This document shows, piece after piece, positions 15,313 through 23,563 of a DNA stretch of 50,884 nt. The position numbers and the translations under genes were made by a program. The notes beneath the pieces are model-generated. The model saw nothing but the letters and a program-made list of their open reading frames with translations. It was not told the origin of the DNA and did not search any database. Numbering within the stretch: position 1 is the first letter of the stretch; the number at the start of each line of letters is the position of its first letter. Source of the stretch: Actinomycetota bacterium (GTDB lineage: Bacteria; Actinomycetota; Acidimicrobiia; Acidimicrobiales; AC-14); assembly GCA_005888325.1 (NCBI GenBank), contig VAWU01000026.1:1-50884 (forward strand), read 5' to 3'.

Positions 15313-16092
15313 TCATCGCCCCCGCCACTGAGGGGCTCGACCCTCGCGGGCGGCCCGCGCACCTTCCGCGGCGTCGTCGGTGGCGGCGGCGACCTTGCGC
15401 ATCGTCTCGCCGAAGCGGATGGCCTCCAACGGCGGGAGGTGCTGCGCGCGCATCGCCACCTCCTTGGTGGCGCGCGCCGCCAGCGGCGCCGCCGCGACCA
15501 GGCGGTCGGCCAGGCGTCGGGCTTCGGGCATGAGGTCGTCGTGGGGGACGACCCAACCGGCCAGGCCGATCTCGCGGGCACGCACCGCGTCGATTCGGTC
15601 GCCCGTGAGCAGCAGCTCCATCGCGCGCTGCCACCCGAGGCGCGCCGGGAGGCGTATGGCACCGACGATGGTGGGCACACCGAGCTTCACCTCCGGAAAG
15701 CCGAAGACCGCGTGCTCGCTGGCGACGACGAAGTCGCACCAGCTCACCAGCGTGAGCCCGTAGCCGAGGCAGTAGCCGTTGACCGCGGCGATGACCGGCT
15801 TGAAGATCTCCCATCCGCTCTCGAACGAGTTCAGCGTCGGCTTCTCCCAGAAGGTGCCGGGGAAGTCGCCCGCGGCACCCTGCCCGTCCTTCATGTCCGC
15901 GCCGACACAGAAGGCCCGTCCCGCGCCCGTGACGATGGCCACCCACGCGTCGTCGTCGTCACGGAAGCGCGCGAATGCATCGTTCAGGCCGGCGCGCATG
16001 TCGGCGTTGATCGCGTTCAGCGCGTCCGGACGGTTGTAGGTGATGGTGGCGATGTGGCCTTCGAGCGCGTAACCCACGCTGTCCACGGTCAT
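15313..16092 (-). CDS. enoyl-CoA hydratase/isomerase family protein
   Basis: A 259-residue crotonase-fold protein. The oxyanion-hole segments are [12 protein letters not shown] and [21 protein letters not shown], followed by [24 protein letters not shown]. It acts on acyl-CoA thioesters; hydratase against isomerase or hydrolase cannot be decided. The ATG overlaps the aldo/keto reductase stop by four bases, so the two are co-translated. A second, only distantly similar crotonase lies at 39337. Confidence 0.9.
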   Translation of the reverse strand: MTVDSVGYALEGHIATITYNRPDALNAINADMRAGLNDAFARFRDDDDAWVAIVTGAGRAFCVGADMKDGQGAAGDFPGTFWEKPTLNSFESGWEIFKPVIAAVNGYCLGYGLTLVSWCDFVVASEHAVFGFPEVKLGVPTIVGAIRLPARLGWQRAMELLLTGDRIDAVRAREIGLAGWVVPHDDLMPEARRLADRLVAAAPLAARATKEVAMRAQHLPPLEAIRFGETMRKVAAATDDAAEGARAAREGRAPQWRGR

Positions 16093-17114
16093 CTCCCCGT
16101 TGCTCTGCTCGTGGCCTCCGGGGTCGTGCCCGCCACGAACCGCATGTCGGGGTAGCGGTCGCCCGCCACGTCGCGCATGGGAAACGCCGCTTCGATGCGC
16201 GCCAGGTCGGCCGGCTCGAGGGTCACGTCGAGCGCCGCCACGTTCTCCTCGAGGTACGTGCGGCGCTTGGTGCCGGGGATCGGAACCACGTCGTCGCCCT
16301 GCGCGTGCACCCACGCGAGCGCGAGCTGGCCCGCGGTGCAGCCCTTCTCGGACGCGATGTCCTTCACCCGATCGACGAGCTCGAGATTGCGGGCGAAGTT
16401 CTCGCCCTGGAACCGCGGCTGGAAGCGGCGGAAGTCGTCGGCGGCGAAATCGTCGGGCGAAGTGAGCTGTCCGGTGAGGAAGCCTCGGCCGAGCGGGCTG
16501 TAGGGCACGATGCCGATACCGAGGTCGCGCGCGGTCGCCACGACGTCGACCTCGAGGTCGCGGCTCCACAGCGACCACTCGCTCTGCAGCGCGGCGATGG
16601 GGTGCACCGCGACCGCCCGACGCAGCGTTTCGGGCGCGGCTTCCGACAAGCCGAGGTGGCCGACCTTGCCCGCGGCCACCAGCTCGGCCATCGCGCCCAC
16701 GGTCTCCTCGATCGGCGTGGCCGGGTCGGCGCGGTGCAGGTAGTAGAGGTCGATGTGCTCGACACCGAGCCGCCGGAGCGACGCCTCGCACGACTCGTGG
16801 ACGTAGGCGGCGTCGGCCCGGAGGCCCCGGCGCCGCGGGTCGTCGGGGTCGCGCACGATGCCGAACTTGGTGGCGAGCACGACGTCGTCGCGCCGGTCGC
16901 GGACGGCCCGGCCCACCAGCTCCTCGTTGACGAACGGGCCGTAGACGTCGGCGGTGTCGAGGAACGTCACTCCCAGGTCGAGGGCGCGGTGGACGGTGGC
17001 GATCGACTCGGCCTCGTCGCCGGGGCCGTAGAACTCGCTCATGCCCATGCACCCGAGCCCCTGGGCGGAGACGGTGAGGCCGGTTCGCCCGAGGGCGCGT
17101 GCGGGAAGCGTCAT
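16089..17114 (-). CDS. aldo/keto reductase
   Basis: A 341-residue NADPH-dependent aldo/keto reductase with the full catalytic tetrad: D53 and Y58 in [11 protein letters not shown]83 in ATKFG and H127 in LYYLHRAD. The cofactor region [15 protein letters not shown] and [16 protein letters not shown] is also intact. This pattern ([11 protein letters not shown]) matches the YghZ/AKR11-13-like bacterial group that reduces small aldehydes and ketones. A TAGGGT box six bases before the ATG suggests its own leaderless promoter although the upstream permease is on the same strand. Confidence 0.92.
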   Translation of the reverse strand: MTLPARALGRTGLTVSAQGLGCMGMSEFYGPGDEAESIATVHRALDLGVTFLDTADVYGPFVNEELVGRAVRDRRDDVVLATKFGIVRDPDDPRRRGLRADAAYVHESCEASLRRLGVEHIDLYYLHRADPATPIEETVGAMAELVAAGKVGHLGLSEAAPETLRRAVAVHPIAALQSEWSLWSRDLEVDVVATARDLGIGIVPYSPLGRGFLTGQLTSPDDFAADDFRRFQPRFQGENFARNLELVDRVKDIASEKGCTAGQLALAWVHAQGDDVVPIPGTKRRTYLEENVAALDVTLEPADLARIEAAFPMRDVAGDRYPDMRFVAGTTPEATSRATGR

Positions 17115-17120
17115 CCGTGC

Positions 17121-17126
17121 ACCCTA
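17121..17126 (-). promoter_or_regulatory. -10 box of a probable leaderless promoter for the aldo/keto reductase
   Basis: TAGGGT on the reverse strand, six bases before the ATG, in the 26-base gap behind the permease gene. No Shine-Dalgarno sequence is seen, which fits a leaderless start. Confidence 0.4.
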
Positions 17127-17140
17127 AGGCGTCGAGCGCC

Positions 17141-17911
17141 TCACGGCTGCAGCAGCAGACCCAGCCGCGCCGCCGCGACGCGGATCCCGACCCATCCCAT
17201 CGCACCGAGGTACGCGGCGTGGAGCAACAACGTCCACTGCATGTCGCCGAGAATGAGCCCGCGCTCGAGGGCGACGCCCTGGTAGAGCGGCGTGCAACGC
17301 ACCACCCAGGCCAGCGCGTGGGGGTACCGCGACAACGGGAAGAACGTCGCCGAGAACAGGAACAGCGGCACGATGGCGAGGTTCACGTAGTCGAAGTCGA
17401 TGAACGAGCGCATCCACGTGGTGGCGGCCAGCCCCGCACCCGCGAAGCCGAGCCCGATCAGCACCGCGGCGGGGACCGCGAGCACGGCCCAGGCCGAGTC
17501 CACCAGACCGAGCACGACCATGGTGACGAGGAAGCCGGTCGCGTAGATCGTCCCCCGCAACAGCGCCCACACGACCTCACCGGTCGCCACCTCGCGGACG
17601 CGGAGGGGCGTTGCGAGCATGGCGTCGTAGGTGTGCATGTACTTGAACTTCACGAAGAAGTTGAACGTCGTGTCGAAGATGGCTCCGTTCATCGCTGCCG
17701 AGGCGAGGAGCCCGGGCGCGACGAACGTGCGGTAGGGAACCAGATGGCCTGCGGGCCCCGGCAGGTCGCCGACCAGCCGGCCCACTCCCACACCGATCGA
17801 CAGCAGGTACAGGACGGGCTCGGCGAAGCCGGTGAGGAACACGTACCAGATGCGCCGGTACGCGAGGGCATTGCGCTCGACGATCCGGACCGGCCGGCGG
17901 GCCACGATCAC
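17141..17911 (-). CDS. ABC-2 permease (second of two)
   Basis: A 256-residue DrrB-like membrane protein with six hydrophobic segments. The conserved parts are TFVAPGLLASAAMNGAIFDTTFNFFVKFKY and DYVNLAIVPLFLFSATFFPLSRYP. It is related to the permease encoded just upstream (both have APGLLAS-AM and IVPLFLFS-TFFP), so the two probably form a heterodimer under one ATPase. I chose the GTG with AGGAGG about 8 bases upstream; a GTG six bases earlier also fits. The frame stays open further upstream but would overlap the previous gene. Confidence 0.88.
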   Translation of the reverse strand: MIVARRPVRIVERNALAYRRIWYVFLTGFAEPVLYLLSIGVGVGRLVGDLPGPAGHLVPYRTFVAPGLLASAAMNGAIFDTTFNFFVKFKYMHTYDAMLATPLRVREVATGEVVWALLRGTIYATGFLVTMVVLGLVDSAWAVLAVPAAVLIGLGFAGAGLAATTWMRSFIDFDYVNLAIVPLFLFSATFFPLSRYPHALAWVVRCTPLYQGVALERGLILGDMQWTLLLHAAYLGAMGWVGIRVAAARLGLLLQP

Positions 17912-17930
17912 CGGCACGACCTCCTCGTCG

Positions 17931-18707
17931 TCACTGGGCCAGCTTCCGCGTGAAGCTGCGCGTCCCCCACCACCAACCGGCGCCGACACAGCCGACCAAC
18001 ACGGCGACGTGGACGAGTGCGGCGGCCCAATCCACCGAGCCCGTGGTGGCGGCCCGGCAGAGCTCGACGCCGTGCCAGAGCGGCGACACCGCGGATGCGG
18101 CCCGCAGCCCGGCGGGTAGCTGATCGACGGGGAAGAAGGTGCCGGAGAACAGGAACAGCGGCACGATCGCGAGGCGGAGGATGAGGGGAAAGGTCACGTC
18201 GGTGTCCTGGGTGGCGGCGAACGCCGCGAGGGGAGCCGCGAACGCCGCCGCGCACAGCACGGCTGCCGGCATCGCGAGCACGCCCCACGGCGACGCCACC
18301 GCCCCGAGGAGCGCGGCGACGACGAGGAACGCCGACGCCGACATGGCCACGCGCACGGCCGTCCACACGACGAAGCCGCCGTAGACGTCGGACGCGCCGA
18401 CCGGCGTGGCGACCATCGCGTGGAACGTGCGCACCCACTTCGTGCCGGCCATCACCGGCCACAGTGACTCGGCCGCGGCCGTCTGCATGGCACTGGAGGC
18501 GAGGAGCCCGGGCGCGACGAACGTGAGGTAGTCGACCCCGGCGACGGCACCGTGGCGCTCGTCGACCAGCCCGCCGAGGCCGAGGCCTATGGCGGCGAGG
18601 AACAGGACCGGTGTGAAGAAGCTGGAGTACACCGAGGTCCGCCACAGCCTCCGGAAGACCCGCGCCTCGCGTTCGACGACCCGGAGGAGGGCGGGCGTGA
18701 CGACCAT
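17931..18707 (-). CDS. ABC-2 permease (first of two)
   Basis: A 258-residue ABC-2 membrane protein of six hydrophobic segments. LTFVAPGLLASSAMQTAAAESLWPVMAGTKWVRTFHAM is the conserved family region and LRLAIVPLFLFSGTFFPVDQLP the second. Its start overlaps the ATPase stop by one base (TGATG), so it is coupled to it. Compared with the second permease it has a longer, Ala-rich middle (residues 115-170). Confidence 0.88.
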   Translation of the reverse strand: MVVTPALLRVVEREARVFRRLWRTSVYSSFFTPVLFLAAIGLGLGGLVDERHGAVAGVDYLTFVAPGLLASSAMQTAAAESLWPVMAGTKWVRTFHAMVATPVGASDVYGGFVVWTAVRVAMSASAFLVVAALLGAVASPWGVLAMPAAVLCAAAFAAPLAAFAATQDTDVTFPLILRLAIVPLFLFSGTFFPVDQLPAGLRAASAVSPLWHGVELCRAATTGSVDWAAALVHVAVLVGCVGAGWWWGTRSFTRKLAQ

Positions 18708-19672
18708 CAGTCCTCCAGCGTGCGGCCGGTGAGCGTGAGGAACACGTCCTCGAGCGTGCTCCGACGAACGAGCACCGACGCGGGTTGCACGCCGTTGCCG
18801 TCGAGGGCGTCCGCGACCGCGTCGCCGTCACCCGTGTAGACGAGCACGCGGTCGTTGAGCACCTCGACCCGCTCGCCCGTCGCGGCCAGCCGGGGCACCG
18901 CTGCCTGCGGCGCCTCGGCCGTCTCGAAGCGCAGCTCCACGACCTCGCGCGTCGAATGCCGTTGGATCAGCTCCCGCGGTGAGCCCTCGGCGACGATCCG
19001 GCCCCCGTCCATGATCACCAGCCGGTCGCAGAGCTGCTCCGCCTCGTCCATGTAGTGGGTCGTGAGGACGAGGGTGACACCCTGGCGCTTGAGCGAGTAG
19101 AGGCGTTCCCACAACAGGTGCCGGGCCTGCGGGTCGAGGCCCGTGGTGGGCTCGTCGAGCAGCAGGAGCTCGGGCTGGTTGATCAACGCACGGGCGACGA
19201 TGAGACGCCGCTTCATGCCGCCCGACAGCGGGTCGACCCGGTCGTTGCGACGCTCGCGCAACTGCACGAACGTCAACAGCTCGTCGGCGCGTTCGCGGAT
19301 CACCGCGCGCGGGAGGTCGAAGTACCTCCCGTAGATGAGGAGGTTGTCCCACACGGTCAGCTCGGTGTCGAGGTTGTCCTCCTGGGGCACGACGCCGATG
19401 CGTGCGCGGATTCGGGAGCCGTCGACGGCCGGGTCCATCCCGAGCACGCGCAGCTCGCCCTCCGACACCGGCGACACGCACCCGATCATGCGCATCGTGG
19501 AGCTCTTGCCCGCGCCGTTGGGCCCGAGGAACCCGAACGCCTCTCCCCGTCCGACCTGGAAGTCGATGCCGTCGACCGCCACGAACGGCCCGAAGCGCTT
19601 CGTGAGGCGGCGGCCCTCGATGAGCGGAGGCGCACCCACGCCGGACGACGCTACCGGCTGGCCGTCGCTCAC
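18707..19672 (-). CDS. ABC transporter ATPase of a two-permease exporter
   Basis: A 321-residue DrrA/CcmA-type ATPase: Walker A GPNGAGKSST, Q-loop VVPQEDNLD, signature LSGGMKRRLIVARAL, Walker B LLLLDEPTTGLD and switch His in TTHYMDEAEQL; the C-terminal domain ends RSTLEDVFLTLTGRTL. It should drive the two permeases that follow, for export of an unknown hydrophobic compound. I chose the GTG that gives MSDGQPVASSG; the open frame extends upstream but lacks family similarity and runs into the yqgE gene. First of the exporter genes and 71 bases behind yqgE. Confidence 0.9.
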   Translation of the reverse strand: MSDGQPVASSGVGAPPLIEGRRLTKRFGPFVAVDGIDFQVGRGEAFGFLGPNGAGKSSTMRMIGCVSPVSEGELRVLGMDPAVDGSRIRARIGVVPQEDNLDTELTVWDNLLIYGRYFDLPRAVIRERADELLTFVQLRERRNDRVDPLSGGMKRRLIVARALINQPELLLLDEPTTGLDPQARHLLWERLYSLKRQGVTLVLTTHYMDEAEQLCDRLVIMDGGRIVAEGSPRELIQRHSTREVVELRFETAEAPQAAVPRLAATGERVEVLNDRVLVYTGDGDAVADALDGNGVQPASVLVRRSTLEDVFLTLTGRTLED

Positions 19673-19743
19673 CGCCCCCGACTTCTTGGCGTGGGAAGCC
19701 GTGCTGACGACGGCTGCGTACGACAAGAAGGGTTGTGTGACGG

Positions 19744-20298
19744 CTAGTTCATCGTCGGGTCGGGCGGGAAGGTCGACACGAGCGCGTAGTCGCCGCCCTG
19801 TCGTCTCAACACCGTGCGCCAGAGGCCGCCGGGCTCGGCGCACAGCGCATCGTCGGGGTCGGAGTCGACGACGAACCACGCGCCCTCGTCGATCTCACCC
19901 TCGAGCTGTCCGGGGCCCCAACCCGCGTACCCCGCGAACACGCGCAAACGGTCGAGCACGGGGATGTCGTCGGGATGACCCTCGAGGTCGAGGGTGCCGA
20001 GGCCGTCGAAGAGCGGACGCCACGCCTCGATCTCCGGCTCACCGCGCGCCCGGGCCAGGCAGATGGCGGCGCTCGGCGCGACGGGCCCTCCGACGAACAC
20101 GACCGGCGGGTCGACGACGAACGCCTCCCACTGCGGCAGCGGTTCCGCGACGGCCAGCTCGCTCGGGCGGTTGAGGACCACGCCGAGCGCGCCGTGGTCG
20201 CCGTGCTCCAGGACGAGCACCACCGTGCGGTCGAAGTCGGGGGTCTGCAGGGCAGGGGTGGCGACGAGCAACCGGCCGGTCAGCAAGAGGTCGGACAT
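19744..20298 (-). CDS. YqgE/AlgH family protein
   Basis: A 184-residue member of the YqgE/AlgH (DUF179) family: LTGRLLVATPALQTPDFDRTVVLVLEH, GALGVVLNRPSE, VFVGGPVAPSAAICLA and the near-universal VFAGYAGWGPGQLEGEIDEGAWF. The biochemical role of the family is not settled; it is a conserved soluble protein. The ATG begins 29 bases after the stop of the propeller lipoprotein gene on the same strand, and the ABC exporter genes follow. Confidence 0.92.
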   Translation of the reverse strand: MSDLLLTGRLLVATPALQTPDFDRTVVLVLEHGDHGALGVVLNRPSELAVAEPLPQWEAFVVDPPVVFVGGPVAPSAAICLARARGEPEIEAWRPLFDGLGTLDLEGHPDDIPVLDRLRVFAGYAGWGPGQLEGEIDEGAWFVVDSDPDDALCAEPGGLWRTVLRRQGGDYALVSTFPPDPTMN

Positions 20299-20327
20299 CA
20301 CCCACGATTCTCGCAGGTGGTGCCGCG

Positions 20328-21500
20328 TCAGCCTCGCGTCGTCGGCTGGTAGATCCCGATGCCGTCGGGGTAGGCGAGCCCGTCGGCCAGGACCTCGGGA
20401 GTTTGCGGCGCGCCGTCGACGAACCGGATGCGCCGCACGCTGCCGTTGGGGCCGGGCCCGACCTCGGGGCTGAGGACGATCCCGATGTCCGCGTAGTAGA
20501 GGGTGCCCTCGGCGTCGACGCCGAGCCCGAGCGGGGTGCCCGTCGAGTACGTCTTGGTGCCGAGCGTCTCGCCGGCGGGCGGCGTCAGCACGCTGCGGAC
20601 GAACTTGCCGTCGTTGTCGACCTCGGCAATGACGCCGTTGAAGACGCTCGACACGTAGAACCCGCCGTGACCGGTGGGCACCATGGCGTTCGGTGTGAGG
20701 ATTGGAGGGGCGGCGGTCACGAAGGTCTGACGCGACACCGAGTCGGCCATCGGCGCTCCGGTCGCATCCTTCTTGCCGCATCCTCCTGCCGCGTCGTCAG
20801 AGGTCGGGAACGGGCCCGTGTACCGCACCACACCCGTCGACGCGTTTCCGGGTCGCGCCGAAGCGACGTAGATGCGATCCTGCGCGTCGACGTAGATCTG
20901 CCCCGCGGTCGCGATGCTGACATCGAGCTTGCAGTAGCGCACCTGGCGCGAGTCGAACGGCGGGAACCACACGATCAGCTGGCCGTCTCCGGTTCCCGCC
21001 GCCTGGTTGCCCACGTCGGTCGTGAGGACGCGTCCGTCGCGCAGGAAGCCGCAGCCGTAGTTCTCGGCGTTGCTGGCGGAGGGCTGGTACGTGGGTGTGA
21101 GCTTGCCGACCTCGGCGGCCTTGAACGTTCCCACCGTGTCGCCTGTGAGATCGAAGATGCCCCAGCCCTGTGGCGGGTTGGGCTGGTTGGTGTCCTCGCC
21201 CGCGATGAACCGGCGGGGCTTGTCCGGGAAGAAGCAGATCTGCGCGTTGATGTCGAGGCCGTTGGGATCGTCGTCGTGGTTGCGGATGACGGTCTGCTTC
21301 GCGAAGGGCGCGACGGTGCTGATCGCGTTGAGGTTGTTGCCCTCACCGTTGAACACGATCGCGGGCGCCCGCTTTGCGGACGCGACCGACGACTTGGTTC
21401 GCGCCGAGCGGGCCTTGGCCTTGCTGCTGTCGCCGCCGCTGCTGCACGCGGTTGCGGCGAGCGCGATCACCGCGCCCAGGACGAGCATCCGTCGAACCAT
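20328..21500 (-). CDS. beta-propeller (NHL/SMP-30-like) lipoprotein
   Basis: A 390-residue exported lipoprotein. The N-terminus MVRRMLVLGAVIALAATACSS has a lipobox with Cys at about position 19. The rest has repeated Gly/Asp-rich beta segments such as GQIYVDAQDRIYVASARPG, GHGGFYVSSVFNGVIAEVDNDGKFVRSVL and PLGLGVDAEGTLYYADIG, as in six-bladed NHL or gluconolactonase-type propellers. Four or more Cys in the middle may form disulfides. GGAGGAGA precedes the ATG by eight bases. It follows the PQQ-type propeller lipoprotein by 35 bases and is likely co-transcribed. Substrate unknown. Confidence 0.8.
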   Translation of the reverse strand: MVRRMLVLGAVIALAATACSSGGDSSKAKARSARTKSSVASAKRAPAIVFNGEGNNLNAISTVAPFAKQTVIRNHDDDPNGLDINAQICFFPDKPRRFIAGEDTNQPNPPQGWGIFDLTGDTVGTFKAAEVGKLTPTYQPSASNAENYGCGFLRDGRVLTTDVGNQAAGTGDGQLIVWFPPFDSRQVRYCKLDVSIATAGQIYVDAQDRIYVASARPGNASTGVVRYTGPFPTSDDAAGGCGKKDATGAPMADSVSRQTFVTAAPPILTPNAMVPTGHGGFYVSSVFNGVIAEVDNDGKFVRSVLTPPAGETLGTKTYSTGTPLGLGVDAEGTLYYADIGIVLSPEVGPGPNGSVRRIRFVDGAPQTPEVLADGLAYPDGIGIYQPTTRG

Positions 21501-21535
21501 GAACGATCTCCTCCTGTTCGACCCGCGCGATGCGC

Positions 21536-23443
21536 TCATCGGGGGCGAAGTGGCGGGTTGAAGGCCTGGGTCACGACCAGGCGGTTGACGCCCTCGGTGA
21601 TGCTGGGCAGGCGGGACGTGTCGTTGACCGCCAGCACGGTGATGCGGCTGTATGTCGCCCCTCGACGGGGGATCGCGCTGCTGGTGCACGACAGGTTCGC
21701 GTCGAGCACACAGAGGAGGCCCCCCGTGGGGTTGTCGTCGCGCTCCGAGAGGAAGACGGCGAAGGCGCGTGCTCCCTCGGTCGCGGCCTGACTGCCGGGC
21801 CGCAGCCATGCCGCGGGCGCGCCCAGGCCCTGCGCGTGCACCTCCACCCGCCACGGGTCGCGGGTGACGAGCAGGGTCATCGAAGGCGTGAGGCCGGCGG
21901 GTGGCTGGATGAGGTCGAACGGCACCGAGCACGCGGTGTCGACGCACTTCTGCGGTCCCGGCGGCACCGTCGAGCCCGTGGGCTCGGGCTCCGGTGCGGG
22001 CTCCGCCGCGGTGGTCGTCGTGACCGCCCGGCCCCGCAGCGAGAAGAGGTACACGCCGCTCGTCTTGCTGGTCTGGTCGAGCCCGGGCTCGCGGATGCCG
22101 GCCACGGTCACGACGTCGTCGTCCACGATGGCGGACCCGCCCGACACCGCCCCCTTCATCTCCTGCGACCAGAGCACCTTGCCCGTCTCGAGATCGAGGG
22201 CGCGGAACGTGAAGTCGGTTGCGCCGATGAAGGCCACGCCGTTGGCGATCGCCGCGCCGCCGTAGGTGGCCGCGGCCGCGGGTTGCTGCCAGTCGATCGT
22301 GCCCGACGTGGCGTCCAGCGCGTGGAGGAACGGCGCACCGCCGATCGCCGTCCCGCCGACAACAACGCCGTTGCCTTGCGCGGTGGGACCGATGAACCCA
22401 CCCGTGGAGTAGTTGCCACCGGGACGGGCGAGGCCGGGCTCCGCGACCTTGCGCTTCCAGACGAGGGCGCCGGTCGCCCGCGAGACCGCGTAGTACACCC
22501 CGTCCTTGTTGCCGAGCCCGACGAGAGGGGTGCCGTCGGAGCCGGTGAAGAGGTTCGGCGCCCCGGCGAAGTCCAAGTCGTTGTTGTTCGGCTGATGGGG
22601 TTGATACACCCACTTCGGCTTCCCCGTCCTCAGGTCGAGGGCGAAGATGGCCTCGGTGTAGCGGCGCCACCCCTTCGGTGACGTCGGGCAGTTCGCGGTC
22701 GCGGCGAAGACCAAGCCGGCTCTGGTGTCGACCGCCGGCGACGACCACACGTCGCCGCAGCCGTTCGGCTTGCCCTCCTCCGGGTCGAACACCCATCGCC
22801 GCGCGCCGCTCGCCGCGTCGAGCGCGAGCACGCCCGCGGGCTCGCCCGTCGGGCTGTTGTGCACGTCCCAGCCGACGATGACCATGCCCGCGACCACCAC
22901 GGGCGAAGACTCGATCTCGGTCGGGTCGTTGCCGTCACCGGGTCGCCCGAGCTCGTGCTTCCAGCGCAGCTTGCCGTCACGCGCGCGCAGCGCGTACAGC
23001 GTCTTGCCACCTCCGAAGTACACGGTCTGCTCACCCGCCACGTCGGCCACGGCTGCGGACGACACGATCTGTCCCGAGTACGTCGTGGGATGAACCTTCG
23101 TCGAGTACTTCCACCGCACGCTGCCGTCGGCGCGCCGGAGGGCGTAGAAGGTGCCCGCCCAGTCGCCCACGTACACGCTTGTGCCGACGACCGCGGGCGT
23201 CGCGGTGACGACGTCGCCCGCCTTGAAGAACCACCGCAGCTTCAGCTTCGACGCGCTCGCGGGGCTGATGGCCGTGGGGCACGGGTAGGCGAACGTTCGG
23301 GTCGCGGCGTGACCCCACATGGGCCAGTCGCACCGGGCCACGGGCGCAGGCGCCGCGTCTCCTCCGTGGCCTCCACCGCCACCACACGCGGCCGCCAGGA
23401 GCAGGATCGCCACCGAGGCCGGGCCGCTCCGGGCTCCTTGCAT
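21536..23443 (-). CDS. PQQ-repeat beta-propeller lipoprotein
   Basis: A 635-residue exported lipoprotein (lipobox LLLAAAC, Cys at about position 20, then a Gly-rich linker). Repeats of the type GTFYALRRADGSVRWKYS, KTLYALRARDGKLRWKHE, ALDLRTGKPKWVYQP and RALDLETGKVLWSQE are PQQ/YWTD-like propeller blades, so residues 40-490 form a PQQ-dependent-dehydrogenase-type propeller. A Thr/Glu/Pro linker (about 493-512) leads to a C-terminal beta domain of 120 residues that I do not recognise. No CxxCH haem site is present, so if it is a dehydrogenase it needs another electron acceptor; it may only be a binding or scaffold protein. Confidence 0.85.
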   Translation of the reverse strand: MQGARSGPASVAILLLAAACGGGGGHGGDAAPAPVARCDWPMWGHAATRTFAYPCPTAISPASASKLKLRWFFKAGDVVTATPAVVGTSVYVGDWAGTFYALRRADGSVRWKYSTKVHPTTYSGQIVSSAAVADVAGEQTVYFGGGKTLYALRARDGKLRWKHELGRPGDGNDPTEIESSPVVVAGMVIVGWDVHNSPTGEPAGVLALDAASGARRWVFDPEEGKPNGCGDVWSSPAVDTRAGLVFAATANCPTSPKGWRRYTEAIFALDLRTGKPKWVYQPHQPNNNDLDFAGAPNLFTGSDGTPLVGLGNKDGVYYAVSRATGALVWKRKVAEPGLARPGGNYSTGGFIGPTAQGNGVVVGGTAIGGAPFLHALDATSGTIDWQQPAAAATYGGAAIANGVAFIGATDFTFRALDLETGKVLWSQEMKGAVSGGSAIVDDDVVTVAGIREPGLDQTSKTSGVYLFSLRGRAVTTTTAAEPAPEPEPTGSTVPPGPQKCVDTACSVPFDLIQPPAGLTPSMTLLVTRDPWRVEVHAQGLGAPAAWLRPGSQAATEGARAFAVFLSERDDNPTGGLLCVLDANLSCTSSAIPRRGATYSRITVLAVNDTSRLPSITEGVNRLVVTQAFNPPLRPR

Positions 23444-23499
23444 CCCACCGCCTCCCTGGCGCGCCGGCGACCTGACGAAGGCGTCATGCTAACCGTCCC

Positions 23500-23549
23500 G
23501 TTCTCTGAACGATCGGGGTGGTCGGGGCACCGCGGATCGTTCAGAGAAC
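23500..23549. repeat. perfect 15-bp inverted repeat between the FAD oxidoreductase and PQQ lipoprotein genes
   Basis: GTTCTCTGAACGATC at 23500-23514 and its exact complement GATCGTTCAGAGAAC at 23535-23549, spacer 20 bases. Each arm also contains a smaller dyad GTTC-TCT-GAAC. It starts 14 bases after the FAD gene's stop and could form a strong RNA hairpin (no T-tract follows), or serve as a paired operator for the downstream PQQ gene. Sequence is certain, role is not. Confidence 0.6.
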
Positions 23550-23563
23550 CGGAAGGGGAGTGG

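Noticed and set aside
15313-17205. One 630-codon - strand frame as a fusion protein over the AKR and crotonase genes
   Set aside because: Only its last 259 residues (the crotonase) resemble a family; the first part is the AKR gene read out of frame. The crotonase ATG overlaps the AKR stop in the usual ATGA manner.
21536-23443. Quinoprotein dehydrogenase with cytochrome c domain
   Set aside because: No CxxCH haem motif and no clear catalytic Asp/Glu set, so only a PQQ-type propeller is claimed.
23500-23549. LexA (SOS) box
   Set aside because: The actinobacterial LexA pattern is GAAC-N4-GTTC; here the small dyads are GTTC-N3-GAAC, the opposite orientation.
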